In this document: positions 9,157 through 17,428 of the stretch, one piece after another
Layout: every line of letters starts with the position of its first letter
Numbering within the stretch: the first letter of the stretch is position 1
NCBI GenBank assembly: GCA_958477305.1
Contig: CAUEFI010000002.1
Location: 124,001 to 188,000, forward strand
Direction: 5' to 3'
Source of the DNA: HGM12998 sp900756495
Lineage (GTDB): Bacteria; Bacillota; Clostridia; Oscillospirales; Oscillospiraceae
Length of the DNA stretch: 64,000 bases
Notes under the pieces: generated by a model
Databases searched by the model: none
Seen by the model: the letters and a program-made list of their open reading frames with translations, nothing else
Told to the model about the DNA's origin: nothing
Translations under genes and position numbers: made by a program

Positions 9157-9278
9157 GTACAAAATTTTTTGTTTCATAACAATTGTATCATGGTTTATAT
9201 TCTTTTGTCCTTCAAACTGCCATACTAAAAATTAAATTGGCAAATCAGGAAATGCCATCGCTAAGGAGGCCTTCATAA

Positions 9279-10346
9279 ATGATAGAATATCCTGTGCAGC
9301 GGGCCCAAACGTATCGAGCAAAGCCCGATCCCAACACCCTTGTGTTCGGCAAGACCTTTACCGATCACATGTTTTTAATGAATTATACCACAGGCCAGGG
9401 CTGGCATGACGGACGCATCGTCCCCTACGGTCCCCTGTGCCTGGAGCCCTCCGCCATGGTCTTTCACTATGCCCAGGAGGTCTTCGAAGGCATGAAGGCC
9501 TACCGCAATCCCGAGGGCGGCGTTCAGCTCTTCCGTCCCATGGAAAATGTACGGCGTATCAATTCCTCCTGTGAGCGTATGTGTATTCCCCAGCTTTCAG
9601 AAGAGGAGGCCCTGGCCGCCATCGAGCAACTGGTACGCCTGGAACAGGATTGGGTACCCTCTGCGCCTGGCACTTCTCTGTATATCCGGCCTTTCATTAT
9701 CGCCACTACCCCCAGTCTGGGCGTCCACGCCGCCCACGATTATCTCTTCTGTATCATCTGCTGCCCCGTAGGCGCCTACTATGCCGAGGGCATCAATCCA
9801 GTGCGCATCTATGTGGAGAATGAGGATGTGCGCGCCGTCCGGGGTGGCACCGGCTATACCAAGTGCGGCGGCAACTATGCCGCCTCTATCCGTGCCGGAG
9901 AGCGGGCCGAGGAACAGGGCTACGCCCAGGTTCTCTGGCTGGACGGCGTTCACCGCAAGTATATTGAAGAAGTTGGCTCCATGAATGTCCTCTTCAAGAT
10001 AGACGGCAAGGTGATCACACCCGCCCTCACCGGCTCAGTGCTTCCCGGCATTACCCGAAAATCTTGTTTGGAGCTGCTCAGGAACTGGGGCGTCCCCGTG
10101 GAAGAGCGCCTTATTACGGCTGAAGAGCTCTTTGACGCCGCAGAGTCCGGCAAGCTGGAGGAGGCCTTCGGTTCCGGTACCGCCGCTGTCGTTTCCCCCA
10201 TCGGTGAAATGGGCTGGGGTGAGAAGCACGTTGTGGTCAACGGCGGCAAAATTGGCGCATTGACCCAGAAGCTATATGACACCCTCACCGCTATCCAGTG
10301 GGGCACTCAACCCGACCCCTTCGGCTGGATTGTCAAACTGGACTGA
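9279..10346 (+). CDS. ilvE: Branched-chain amino acid aminotransferase
   Basis: Class IV PLP enzyme exchanging amino groups between leucine, isoleucine or valine and 2-oxoglutarate. The PLP lysine lies in GGTGYTKCGGNYAAS (about residue 196). EEVGSMNVLF and the phosphate-binding SGTAAVVSP are the BCAT signatures. The 355 residues match the BCAT type rather than the shorter D-amino-acid transaminases. The ATG follows AAGGAGG. The gene stands alone between its own promoter and a terminator; no ilv/leu genes adjoin it. Confidence 0.95.
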   Translation: MIEYPVQRAQTYRAKPDPNTLVFGKTFTDHMFLMNYTTGQGWHDGRIVPYGPLCLEPSAMVFHYAQEVFEGMKAYRNPEGGVQLFRPMENVRRINSSCERMCIPQLSEEEALAAIEQLVRLEQDWVPSAPGTSLYIRPFIIATTPSLGVHAAHDYLFCIICCPVGAYYAEGINPVRIYVENEDVRAVRGGTGYTKCGGNYAASIRAGERAEEQGYAQVLWLDGVHRKYIEEVGSMNVLFKIDGKVITPALTGSVLPGITRKSCLELLRNWGVPVEERLITAEELFDAAESGKLEEAFGSGTAAVVSPIGEMGWGEKHVVVNGGKIGALTQKLYDTLTAIQWGTQPDPFGWIVKLD

Positions 10347-10366
10347 GCACTACAAAGCGAATCTAC

Positions 10367-10414
10367 GAGGCCTCCGGCTTTCACAGGAAGGAAAGCCGGA
10401 GGCCTCAGTCTTTT
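10367..10414 (+). terminator. Intrinsic terminator after ilvE
   Basis: A 15-bp stem (GAGGCCTCCGGCTTT pairing with AAAGCCGGAGGCCTC) is followed within three bases by CTTTTAATCT. It starts about 20 bases after the ilvE stop. Confidence 0.85.
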
Positions 10415-10540
10415 AATCTCTCGCCCGCCCACAGCTTTCTCTCAACGGCCAGCACTACTTTCTTTCCTTGCTCTCTTGATGCCCACAGAGCGATATGTTA
10501 AGATCTCCACGAAACAACAAAGCGGAAGGAGGGGCAGAAC

Positions 10541-10750
10541 ATGTATATCTATGAATACGAGCGCATCAGCAGCGACATCTCCGGCTGGGGGATGCTCTCC
10601 GGCAACCGGTACGGAACAGAAGAATATAAAGCGATTATCGACAGAAGGGCGGCCGGAGGCTGGAGGTATGTAGGCTTTATTCCAGCTGTACAGCGCGGTA
10701 CAGGCCATATCGAAGAGATGGATCTGGTCTTCGAGCGGGAACAGATCTAG
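10541..10750 (+). CDS. DUF4177-like small protein
   Basis: A 69-residue protein with a good ribosome site (GGAAGGAGGGG, eight bases before ATG). It begins MYIYEYERIS, and the central GGWRYVGFIPA is the usual core of the DUF4177 family, small one-domain proteins of unknown function. The end, IEEMDLVFERE, completes the final strand. It follows the ilvE terminator with no clear promoter. The decayed metallopeptidase fragment begins just after it. Confidence 0.7.
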   Translation: MYIYEYERISSDISGWGMLSGNRYGTEEYKAIIDRRAAGGWRYVGFIPAVQRGTGHIEEMDLVFEREQI

Positions 10751-10755
10751 AATCC

Positions 10756-11031
10756 CAATCCAGCGTTCCAGGTTCCAACACAGGCCCGCCCTGCGGCAAA
10801 CCAGCGATACATGGCTGGAATTTCTTTCTTCGCCACGAGGACGGCTTTGTCAGCGAATATGCCGCTATCGCTCCCTCGGAGGATATCGCCGAGCGTTTTG
10901 CTTACTTTGCGATATGGGATGCACCGGCGGGAGAGGCCGTGTGGGAGCAGAAGCTCAACTTTTTTATCAGTACCCCGAACTCAGCGAGCTCCGCGCCCAG
11001 GTGCGTGAGGGGCTGGGGCTAGACGTATCAC
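10756..11031 (+). pseudogene. Remnant of a putative zinc-binding metallopeptidase, frameshifted
   Basis: No intact gene is present, but one frame reads GWNFFLRHEDGFVSEYAA, then SEDIAERFAYF and EQKLNFF. The next frame continues with YQYPELSELRAQVREGLGLD. Together these resemble the C-terminal part of putative zinc-binding metallopeptidases, in which FVSEYA and EDIAE motifs are followed by KINFFYQYPEL. The frames join at the T6 run at 10960-10965; one more T would restore the reading frame. There is no start codon or ribosome site, and the N-terminal part with any HExxH motif is missing. I read it as a decayed 3' fragment. The rest of 11032-11127 shows nothing. Confidence 0.6.
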
Positions 11032-11127
11032 CCCCTGGATCTCCCGCGCCAATTAGCCCCTTCCCCCATGCTCTGCCTGCAACCGCCAGCAGCACACCGG
11101 CAACGCGGCTTCTGTTATCCCGGAGGC

Positions 11128-11994
11128 TTACCGCACCAGCCTGTAAAAATCCTTGGGAACAGGGGCCTTAAACAGCATATCCCTGCCTGTCACAGGGTTA
11201 ACCAATTCCAGTATATGGGCGTGCAGGCAAAGGCGGTTTAATGGACTGGCGGCGGCCCCATACTTCCTGTCTCCAACAACGGGGTGTCCCAGATCGGCCA
11301 TATGAACCCGGATCTGATTTTTCCGCCCGGTATCAATATCCACTTCCAGAAGGGAGTATCTCTTTCCGCTTTCCTGCAGAGTAAAGCGGGTGACCGCCTC
11401 CCGGCCGTCTTGCCCAGGGGCGGCTGAATAGACCCGATGAGCAGTGGTCTCTCTCAGTCTGGATCTCACCGTGCCCTGCGCCTTTTCCATCCGCCCCTCC
11501 ACCACCGCCAGGTAGCCACGACGGCGGACAAGTTCTCCCCAATTGTCCTGGTAGGCCCGCTTGACGGCCTCGCTCTTGGCAAACAGGAGAACGCCGGACG
11601 TATCACGGTCCAGCCGGTGGACAATAAAAACCCGGCCTCTCGGGTTCTTCCTGCTCATATAGTCTGTAGCCATACGGTATGCTGTGCGGTACCGCTCCCT
11701 CTCATTGGCCATGGACAGCAGCCCGGCGGGCTTGTCCACCACCAGGATCTCCTCATCCTCATAGAGGATGGGAAAGGGCAGCTTAACTTCCTCGGGCACC
11801 GAACCGGCCACCGTCACCATCTGCCCCGGCAAGAGCTGGTGATCAAAACGGGTTGCAGTTTGTCCCTCTACTGCCACCTGTCCCCGCCTCAGAAGCGATT
11901 TTATATGGTTGCGGGATTTTCCCGCAACATGGGCAAGCAGGAATTCCAGCAGAGGACCGGCCTCCTCCGCCGGGTAGCGCTGCTCCTTTCCCAT
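11128..11994 (-). CDS. RluA-family 23S/tRNA pseudouridine synthase
   Basis: Converts uridine to pseudouridine in rRNA or tRNA. An N-terminal S4-like RNA-binding part (about residues 15-60, KSLLRRGQVAV) precedes the catalytic domain. The catalytic aspartate lies in HRLDRDTSGVLLFAKS (near 128-143), and the late RKNQIRVHMADLGHPVVGD is diagnostic of RluA/RluC/RluD. The 288 residues are normal. The start has a weak ribosome site (GTCGGAA). Which of several paralogs this is cannot be told from sequence alone. Confidence 0.92.
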   Translation of the reverse strand: MGKEQRYPAEEAGPLLEFLLAHVAGKSRNHIKSLLRRGQVAVEGQTATRFDHQLLPGQMVTVAGSVPEEVKLPFPILYEDEEILVVDKPAGLLSMANERERYRTAYRMATDYMSRKNPRGRVFIVHRLDRDTSGVLLFAKSEAVKRAYQDNWGELVRRRGYLAVVEGRMEKAQGTVRSRLRETTAHRVYSAAPGQDGREAVTRFTLQESGKRYSLLEVDIDTGRKNQIRVHMADLGHPVVGDRKYGAAASPLNRLCLHAHILELVNPVTGRDMLFKAPVPKDFYRLVR

Positions 11995-12024
11995 TTCCGA
12001 CCGCCTCCCCGCTGTTGAAAGGAA

Positions 12025-12050
12025 AGAAGGACACGCATGCGTGTCCTTCT
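12025..12050 (-). terminator. Perfect 26-bp palindrome after tRNA-Arg
   Basis: A perfect dyad (AGAAGGACACGCA followed by its complement) lies just downstream of the leftward tRNA. It is followed in that direction by TTCCTTTCAAC. It probably ends the tRNA transcript. Confidence 0.6.
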
Positions 12051-12056
12051 CATCTC

Positions 12057-12133
12057 TGGCACGCCTGAGGGGATTCGAACCTCCGACCTACCGCTTAGGA
12101 GGCGGTCGCTCTATCCTGCTGAGCTACAGGCGC
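12057..12133 (-). tRNA. tRNA-Arg, anticodon CCT, with encoded CCA
   Basis: On the minus strand the acceptor GCGCCTG pairs with CAGGCGT (a G-U first pair), the D-arm is GCTCAGCAGGATAGAGC, and the anticodon stem ACCGC/GCGGT encloses the loop CTCCTAA, giving anticodon CCT. The T-arm is GGAGGTTCGAATCCCC without its last partner base. Discriminator G and CCA are encoded. This tRNA reads the AGG codon. Confidence 0.95.
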
Positions 12134-12242
12134 ATATGGTGCAAGAGTTATTTTACCCTACCTGAGCAGCGCTGTCAACGTTTCCGCCGCAGAGAAATCA
12201 AATTTTTTGGTGATCTTTTTTGAAAAAGAGGTGCAAAACACA

Positions 12243-12271
12243 TTGCGTTTCCATATGCATTACGGTATAAT
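12243..12271 (+). promoter_or_regulatory. Sigma-A promoter for typA
   Basis: TTGCGT, a 17-base spacer and TATAAT. The expected transcript start is near 12278, downstream of an in-frame TTG at 12274, so that codon is unlikely to start the protein. Confidence 0.75.
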
Positions 12272-12324
12272 ATTTGGTCGAGTTTATGGACAAAATGTTT
12301 AAAATAGATGTGAGGTGCACCACT

Positions 12325-14148
12325 TTGCAGGACAGCAAGCTGAGAAACGTAGCCATCATCGCCCACGTCGACCACGGAAAAACCACTCTGGTAGACGAAA
12401 TGCTCAAGCAGGGCGGCATTTACCGCGAAAACCAAGCCACTGTGGAGCGGGTCATGGACTCCAATGACCTGGAACGGGAACGGGGCATCACCATTCTGGC
12501 CAAAAATACCGCCGTCCATTACAAAGACGTAAAGATCAATATTGTCGACACCCCTGGTCACGCCGACTTTGGCGGCGAGGTAGAGCGCATTCTCAAGATG
12601 GTCAACGGCGTCATCCTGCTGGTGGATGCTGCCGAAGGCCCCATGCCCCAGACCCGCTTTGTCCTCTCCAAGGCGCTGGAGCTTGGTCACCGGGTCATCG
12701 TAGTTGTCAACAAGATCGACCGTCCTGATCAGCGCATTCATGAGGTTTGCGACGAGGTCCTGGAGCTGCTGATGGATCTGGATGCAACAGAAGAGCAATT
12801 TGACTCCCCCACGCTGTTCTGCTCGGGCCGCAACGGCACCGCCTCCTATTCTCCCGATGTGCCGGGCACCGACCTCACGCCTCTGTTCGAAACCATCCTG
12901 GACTACATCCCCGGTCCAGAGGCCGATGTGGACGCCCCCTTTCAGATGCTGGTGTCCTCCATCGACTATAACGAATTTGTGGGCCGCATTGCCATTGGCC
13001 GCATTGAGCGTGGCACCATTAAGCAGAATCAGGAGATTGCCGTGTGCAACTTCCATAAGCCGGACGAGCCCCCTCAGCGCGCCAAGGCGGTCTCTCTGTA
13101 CCAATTCGACGGTCTGGGCAAGGTGCCGGTAACCGAGGCCACGGCCGGGAACATCATTGCGATGAGCGGTATCGGCGATGTAACCATCGGCGACACAATC
13201 TGTGTTCCCGATGCCGCCGAGCCCATTGAGTTTGTCAAAATCTCAGCCCCCACCATTGAGATGACCTTCTCCGTCAACGACTCCCCCTTTGCCGGCAGAG
13301 AGGGCAAATTCGTCACCTCCCGCCAGCTCCGGGAGCGGCTCTTCCGGGAGACACTCAAAGACGTATCCCTGCGGGTGACCGAGACGGACTCCACCGACTC
13401 GTTCAATGTGGCGGGCCGGGGTGAAATGTCTCTCAGTATCCTGATTGAGACTATGCGCCGCGAGGGCTATGAATTCCAGGTCTCCCCCCCCCGCGTTCTC
13501 TTCCAGGAGATTGACGGCAAAAAGTGTGAACCGATCGAGCGCTTGGTCGTGGACGTGCCCTCCGACGCAGTGGGCTCTGTGATAGAGAAAATCGGATCCC
13601 GAAAAGGCGATCTGGTGGAAATGACTCCGGTCGGCAATCGGATGAAAGTGGAGTTCCTGGTCCCCGCCCGCGGCCTTTTCGGCTACCGAAATGAGTTTCT
13701 CACCGACACCAAAGGCGAGGGGATTATGGCCTCAATCTTTGACTCTTACGCACCTGTGAAGGGTGATATTCAGCGCCGTGCCAGCGGCTCTCTGGTCTCC
13801 TTTGAGACCGGAGAATCTGTCACCTACGGCCTCTTTAATGCACAAGAGCGCGGCGTTCTCTTCATCGGTGCCGGAGTGCCGGTCTATGCCGGTATGATTG
13901 TAGGGGAAACGCCCAAGCAGGAGGACATTACGGTAAATGTCTGCAAAAAAAAGCAGCTTACCAACATGCGGGCCTCCGGCTCCGACGATGCCCTGCGCCT
14001 CACCACTCCCCGCACCTTAAGCCTGGAGCAGTGCCTGGAGTTCCTGGCTGACGACGAACTGCTGGAGGTCACCCCGGAGAATCTGCGTCTGCGCAAGCGG
14101 GTGTTGGATCACGGCGAGCGGATGCGCATTGCCTCCAAAAAGAAATAG
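12325..14148 (+). CDS. typA: Ribosome-associated GTPase TypA/BipA
   Basis: Translational GTPase of the EF-G family that binds the 70S ribosome under stress or cold and helps 50S assembly. G1 is AHVDHGKTT near the N-terminus, then RGITI, DTPGH and NKIDR in order. Domain II, a domain III with RGEMSLSILIETMRREGYEF and the BipA-specific C-terminal domain follow. I choose TTG 12325, giving 607 residues starting MQDSKLRNVAIIAHVDHGKT. It follows GAGGTG by seven bases and matches the usual family start. The upstream in-frame TTG at 12274 lies before the predicted transcript start. A TTCG-loop terminator ends the gene. Confidence 0.95.
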   Translation: MQDSKLRNVAIIAHVDHGKTTLVDEMLKQGGIYRENQATVERVMDSNDLERERGITILAKNTAVHYKDVKINIVDTPGHADFGGEVERILKMVNGVILLVDAAEGPMPQTRFVLSKALELGHRVIVVVNKIDRPDQRIHEVCDEVLELLMDLDATEEQFDSPTLFCSGRNGTASYSPDVPGTDLTPLFETILDYIPGPEADVDAPFQMLVSSIDYNEFVGRIAIGRIERGTIKQNQEIAVCNFHKPDEPPQRAKAVSLYQFDGLGKVPVTEATAGNIIAMSGIGDVTIGDTICVPDAAEPIEFVKISAPTIEMTFSVNDSPFAGREGKFVTSRQLRERLFRETLKDVSLRVTETDSTDSFNVAGRGEMSLSILIETMRREGYEFQVSPPRVLFQEIDGKKCEPIERLVVDVPSDAVGSVIEKIGSRKGDLVEMTPVGNRMKVEFLVPARGLFGYRNEFLTDTKGEGIMASIFDSYAPVKGDIQRRASGSLVSFETGESVTYGLFNAQERGVLFIGAGVPVYAGMIVGETPKQEDITVNVCKKKQLTNMRASGSDDALRLTTPRTLSLEQCLEFLADDELLEVTPENLRLRKRVLDHGERMRIASKKK

Positions 14149-14190
14149 GGATCTTGAAACAGCTCCTGTAAAATGCTGGCTCAAGTATTT

Positions 14191-14224
14191 GGGAGACGGC
14201 ACAGCTTCGGCTGTGCCGTCTCCC
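14191..14224 (+). terminator. TTCG-loop hairpin terminator after typA
   Basis: A 15-bp perfect stem (GGGAGACGGCACAGC pairing with its complement) is closed by the stable TTCG tetraloop. The T-tract after it is poor (TGTTAAGG). The rest of the 306-base gap 14149-14454 holds an AT-rich stretch leading to the next promoter and no other feature. Confidence 0.7.
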
Positions 14225-14406
14225 TGTTAAGGTATTGTCTCTCTGCGGAATCCGCCAGGAGCTCCTCTTGTATCTTGTAATCTGCTTGTCAGTCCGCTGT
14301 ATTTTTATCCTTCCAGCCTCTCACCCCTCTCCTTTTTAACTCTTGTATAGCGGATTTTTGTCTATCTTTTTTTCAAAAAGATCTACCATACGCGCCTCTT
14401 TTCAGG

Positions 14407-14418
14407 TATAATTATAAT
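14407..14418 (+). promoter_or_regulatory. Double TATAAT core upstream of the BTAD regulator
   Basis: Two abutting TATAAT hexamers (14407-14412 and 14413-14418) lie about 40 bases before the ATG at 14455, after an AT-rich run with TTTTTTTCAAAAAGATC. No good -35 is present, which suggests activator dependence or a weak promoter. It is the only promoter candidate for the ten-gene unit that follows. Confidence 0.45.
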
Positions 14419-14454
14419 GTATTATTATCTGCAGCAGAAGCGAGGTGTATAGGC

Positions 14455-15669
14455 ATGGGCCAGGGCAACGCTCTCTCCGTACGGAAAACCGTCTCGGTAA
14501 CAATGCTGGGGGGCTTCAGTATTCGGGTAGACGGCAATGTCCTCACCGATGAAATCAATCGTTCCCAGAAGCTCTGGAACGTGCTTTGCTACCTGATTGC
14601 TCATCGGGAACGAAACGTGCCTCAAACTGAGTTCATTGAGATGTTCTGGTCGGAGGAAAACAGCACCAATCCCACCAATGCGCTGAAAACTCTGCTGTAC
14701 CGAGTCCGCGCCCTATTGGAGCCGCTGTTTGAGGAAGGGTTGGAGCCCGTGCTCTCCCAGCGGGGCTCATATGCCTGGAATCCAGCTATTGCCTGCGAGG
14801 TAGATGCCGACCGGTTCGAGGCCCTGTGTCAAAAAGCCAAGAACACAGAACTGTCCGACCACACACGCATGGCGCTTTATCGAGAGGCATCGGAGCTCTA
14901 CCAGGGTGACTACCTCCCCAAGCTCTCCACCGAAATGTGGGTTGTCCCCCTCAGCACCCGCTACCACTCCATGTACATAGAGGCTGTCAAGGCCTACGCA
15001 GAGCTGCTGGAGCAAGTTCAGCAGTATGAGGAGATCACAGCCCTGTGCAACCGGGCCAGCCAGCTGGATCCTCTGGATGAAGGGCTTCATATTTTGATTG
15101 TACGATCTCTGCTGCGGCAGGGCAAGGATACCGCCGCTCTTTCTCACTATGAAAAGGCCACTGATCTGCTGTACCGCAATTTAGGGGTACGCCCCTCGGA
15201 GGAACTGCGGGCCCTGTACAGCGAAATCATGGACGTGGAGAAGAGCCTGGAGACCGATTTGGAGGTAATCCAGGAGCATTTGAAAGAAACCGCCTCCCGG
15301 CCGGGCGCCTTTGTCTGTGAGTATGGTTTTTTCAAGGAGGCCTATCGCCTGGAGGCCCGGCGGGCCGCCCGCAGCGGCACCTGCGTCCACGTGTCTCTTA
15401 TTACGGTCTCTCTGCCCGACGGCGGTATCCCTCCGCTGGGCGTCCTCAACAGCACCATGGATCAACTGTTGGAGGTCCTCACCAGCAGCCTGCGCCGGGG
15501 CGATGTGGTATCCAAATACAGCGGAGCCCAATATGTCGTCATGCTGCCCGCCGCCAATTTTGAAGACAGCACCATGGTCATGGAGCGGGTAGTATCCGCT
15601 TTCTATCGACAGCACCGCCGCAATTTTCTCAAGCTCTCCTATAAGGTTCGGGAGATTGAGCTGACTTGA
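14455..15669 (+). CDS. BTAD (SARP/AfsR-like) transcriptional regulator with a degenerate GGDEF-like C domain
   Basis: A 404-residue regulator in three parts. Residues about 12-105 form an OmpR-like winged helix as in SARP activators (TMLGGFSIRVDG, then LWNVLCYLIAHRER). Residues about 110-265 form a bacterial transcriptional activation domain of TPR-like helices (ELYQGDYLP, then YEEITALCNRASQLDPLDEG). Residues about 285-404 resemble a GGDEF fold: FKEAYRLEARRAARSG, SLRRGDVVSKY, then SGAQYVVMLP where active cyclases have GGDEF. The catalytic residues are missing, so it cannot make c-di-GMP; it may sense a ligand or dimerize. It is the first gene of the sortase and pilus unit, and the sortase follows 16 bases later. 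Probable local activator (inference). Confidence 0.85.
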   Translation: MGQGNALSVRKTVSVTMLGGFSIRVDGNVLTDEINRSQKLWNVLCYLIAHRERNVPQTEFIEMFWSEENSTNPTNALKTLLYRVRALLEPLFEEGLEPVLSQRGSYAWNPAIACEVDADRFEALCQKAKNTELSDHTRMALYREASELYQGDYLPKLSTEMWVVPLSTRYHSMYIEAVKAYAELLEQVQQYEEITALCNRASQLDPLDEGLHILIVRSLLRQGKDTAALSHYEKATDLLYRNLGVRPSEELRALYSEIMDVEKSLETDLEVIQEHLKETASRPGAFVCEYGFFKEAYRLEARRAARSGTCVHVSLITVSLPDGGIPPLGVLNSTMDQLLEVLTSSLRRGDVVSKYSGAQYVVMLPAANFEDSTMVMERVVSAFYRQHRRNFLKLSYKVREIELT

Positions 15670-15685
15670 CATCAGGAGACCCGAT

Positions 15686-16420
15686 ATGAAGAAATTTCTC
15701 AGTTCCGTACTCTTTCTTGCCGCAGGGCTGGTACTGGGCATAGCCCTGACCCTGCTGTGGCAGGGCGGAGGAGATTTGCCCGCCGCCCCTTCGGTCCCCG
15801 CCGCTACGCCGCCCGCAGCGGCAGCCACTCCCTCCCCGGAGGTCACGCCCACCCCCACGCCAACGCCTGAGACTGTCCCCGACGAAGACCCGGCGATTGC
15901 CGACAACGGACTTCCCAAGGATAAGGTCTATATCACTGAGACCCGCAAGGGCTACTCTGACGGGGATCTGCAACTTATCATTCCAAAGCTGAATGTGGAT
16001 GTTCCGGTACTCAACGGGGTGGACGCCCAGACGCTCCTGCGCGGCGTCGGCCTCTATGACTACGCCCAGCTACCCAGCGAGGGGGGAGCGAACGTATCCA
16101 TTGCCGGCCACCGCAACGGCCTGCGAGGCGGGAAAATAACCGACAATATGCCCTTTTACTATATCAATACCCTGACAGAGGGCGACTTTCTCTATCTGGT
16201 AGACGATACACACATCTATCAATACCAGTGGGAGTGCACTGAGGTCATCGAGCCTGACAACTGGGGGCCTATCTTTAACCAGGGGTACGGCTGTGTGACA
16301 TTGACCACCTGTACGCCCATCGGGGTGGCGGATCACCGGCTGGTGGTCCGTGGCGCCCTTGTGAAAACACTGGAGCTGGATGAGTCTTATCCCTATCCCG
16401 CCAACACTTCTGAGGAGTGA
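15686..16420 (+). CDS. Class D-like sortase
   Basis: Membrane-anchored cysteine transpeptidase that joins surface proteins to the wall or to each other. An N-terminal membrane anchor (residues 4-25) precedes a Pro/Thr-rich spacer (about 30-72), then the sortase barrel. Catalytic residues: His in AGHRN (about 142), Cys in TLTTCTP (about 209) and Arg in RLVVRG (about 222). The ATG follows CAGGAGA. No LPxTG-type substrate is encoded in the window, so the target is unknown. The gene is 16 bases after the regulator and five before the transglutaminase-like gene, so the three are probably co-transcribed. Confidence 0.92.
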   Translation: MKKFLSSVLFLAAGLVLGIALTLLWQGGGDLPAAPSVPAATPPAAAATPSPEVTPTPTPTPETVPDEDPAIADNGLPKDKVYITETRKGYSDGDLQLIIPKLNVDVPVLNGVDAQTLLRGVGLYDYAQLPSEGGANVSIAGHRNGLRGGKITDNMPFYYINTLTEGDFLYLVDDTHIYQYQWECTEVIEPDNWGPIFNQGYGCVTLTTCTPIGVADHRLVVRGALVKTLELDESYPYPANTSEE

Positions 16421-16425
16421 TTGCC

Positions 16426-17361
16426 ATGAGACAGACGAACTTTCGCCGCATTGCCGCCGCTCTGCTTGCCCTGGTTCTTGTCTTGGGGGCGGCAGGTAGC
16501 GTTTTGGGGGCGGCCGACGCAAAAGCCTCTCCCCCCTCAGTCCTGCCCGCCAAGGCAGAACCCAAAACCGGCGTCACCGTTTACGCCAACGACAAGGCCT
16601 CCATAGACGCCTCCAACTTGGCCGAGGGGTATGTCATGGTCAAATATACCGGCGGCAAGCAGGTAAAGATCAAGGTGCAGATTACCAAGTCCGGCACCTC
16701 CACCACATACACCTATAACCTGAACAATGCCGGTACCTATGAGACCTTTCCCCTGACCGAAGGCGACGGAACCTACTCCATAAAGGTCTTTGAAAATACC
16801 TCGGGCACCAAATATGCAACCGCCTACAGCACTTCGGTGACCCTGAAGCTGCGCAACGACTTTCTTCCCTTCCTCTACCCCAACCAGTTTGTCAACTACA
16901 AGTCAGATTCCAAGGTAGTATCCAAGGGCGCCGAGATTATCCAGAACGCCAAGGCCGACACCGATCTGAAGAAGGTACAGGCCGTCTTTGACTATGTGAC
17001 CGACACCTTCTCCTACGACTATGAGCTGGCCAAAACCGTACAGAGCGGCTACCTGCCGGAAGTGGATAAGGTACTGGATGCAAAGAAGGGCATCTGCTTT
17101 GACTATGCCGCCGTAATGGCCTCCATGCTCCGCAGCCAGAATATTCCCTGCAAGCTGGTTGTGGGATACGCGGGCACCACCTACCACGCTTGGATTAACG
17201 TGTATATCGAAGGTGTGGGCTGGGTGGACAAGGTGATTTACTTTGACGGCCAGAACTGGACTCTGATGGACCCCACCTTTGTCTCCACTGGCAAAGGGAG
17301 CGATTCCATTATGAAGTATGTCACCACTGCGAGCAACTACAGCCAGAAATTCGCCTATTGA
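16426..17361 (+). CDS. Secreted transglutaminase-like protein
   Basis: A 311-residue exported protein. The signal peptide covers about residues 1-30 (RRIAAALLALVLVLGAAGSV). A beta-rich domain (about 40-140) precedes a transglutaminase/cysteine-protease fold. The catalytic triad is visible: Cys in KKGICFDYA (about 224), His in YHAWINV (about 254) and Asp in LMDPTF (about 282). Family members cross-link or cleave proteins at the surface. The ATG at 16426 follows GAGGAG; a GTG nine bases upstream is less likely. It has no sortase motif of its own. Its place between a sortase and pilus genes suggests work on the envelope or the pilus (inference). Confidence 0.88.
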   Translation: MRQTNFRRIAAALLALVLVLGAAGSVLGAADAKASPPSVLPAKAEPKTGVTVYANDKASIDASNLAEGYVMVKYTGGKQVKIKVQITKSGTSTTYTYNLNNAGTYETFPLTEGDGTYSIKVFENTSGTKYATAYSTSVTLKLRNDFLPFLYPNQFVNYKSDSKVVSKGAEIIQNAKADTDLKKVQAVFDYVTDTFSYDYELAKTVQSGYLPEVDKVLDAKKGICFDYAAVMASMLRSQNIPCKLVVGYAGTTYHAWINVYIEGVGWVDKVIYFDGQNWTLMDPTFVSTGKGSDSIMKYVTTASNYSQKFAY

Positions 17362-17428
17362 CGCTATCCGGGGCGGCCCGGCGCGGTCCGGCGCCGGGCC
17401 CCTCTATTTCATCCAGGGAGGGTGTTTC

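Noticed and set aside
9157..9278. T-box or other riboswitch in the ilvE leader
   Set aside because: The leader is only about 115 bases and shows no specifier loop, T-box core sequence or terminator.
15686..17361. Sortase substrate motif in the adjacent secreted protein
   Set aside because: The transglutaminase-like protein ends without LPxTG, hydrophobic segment or basic tail.
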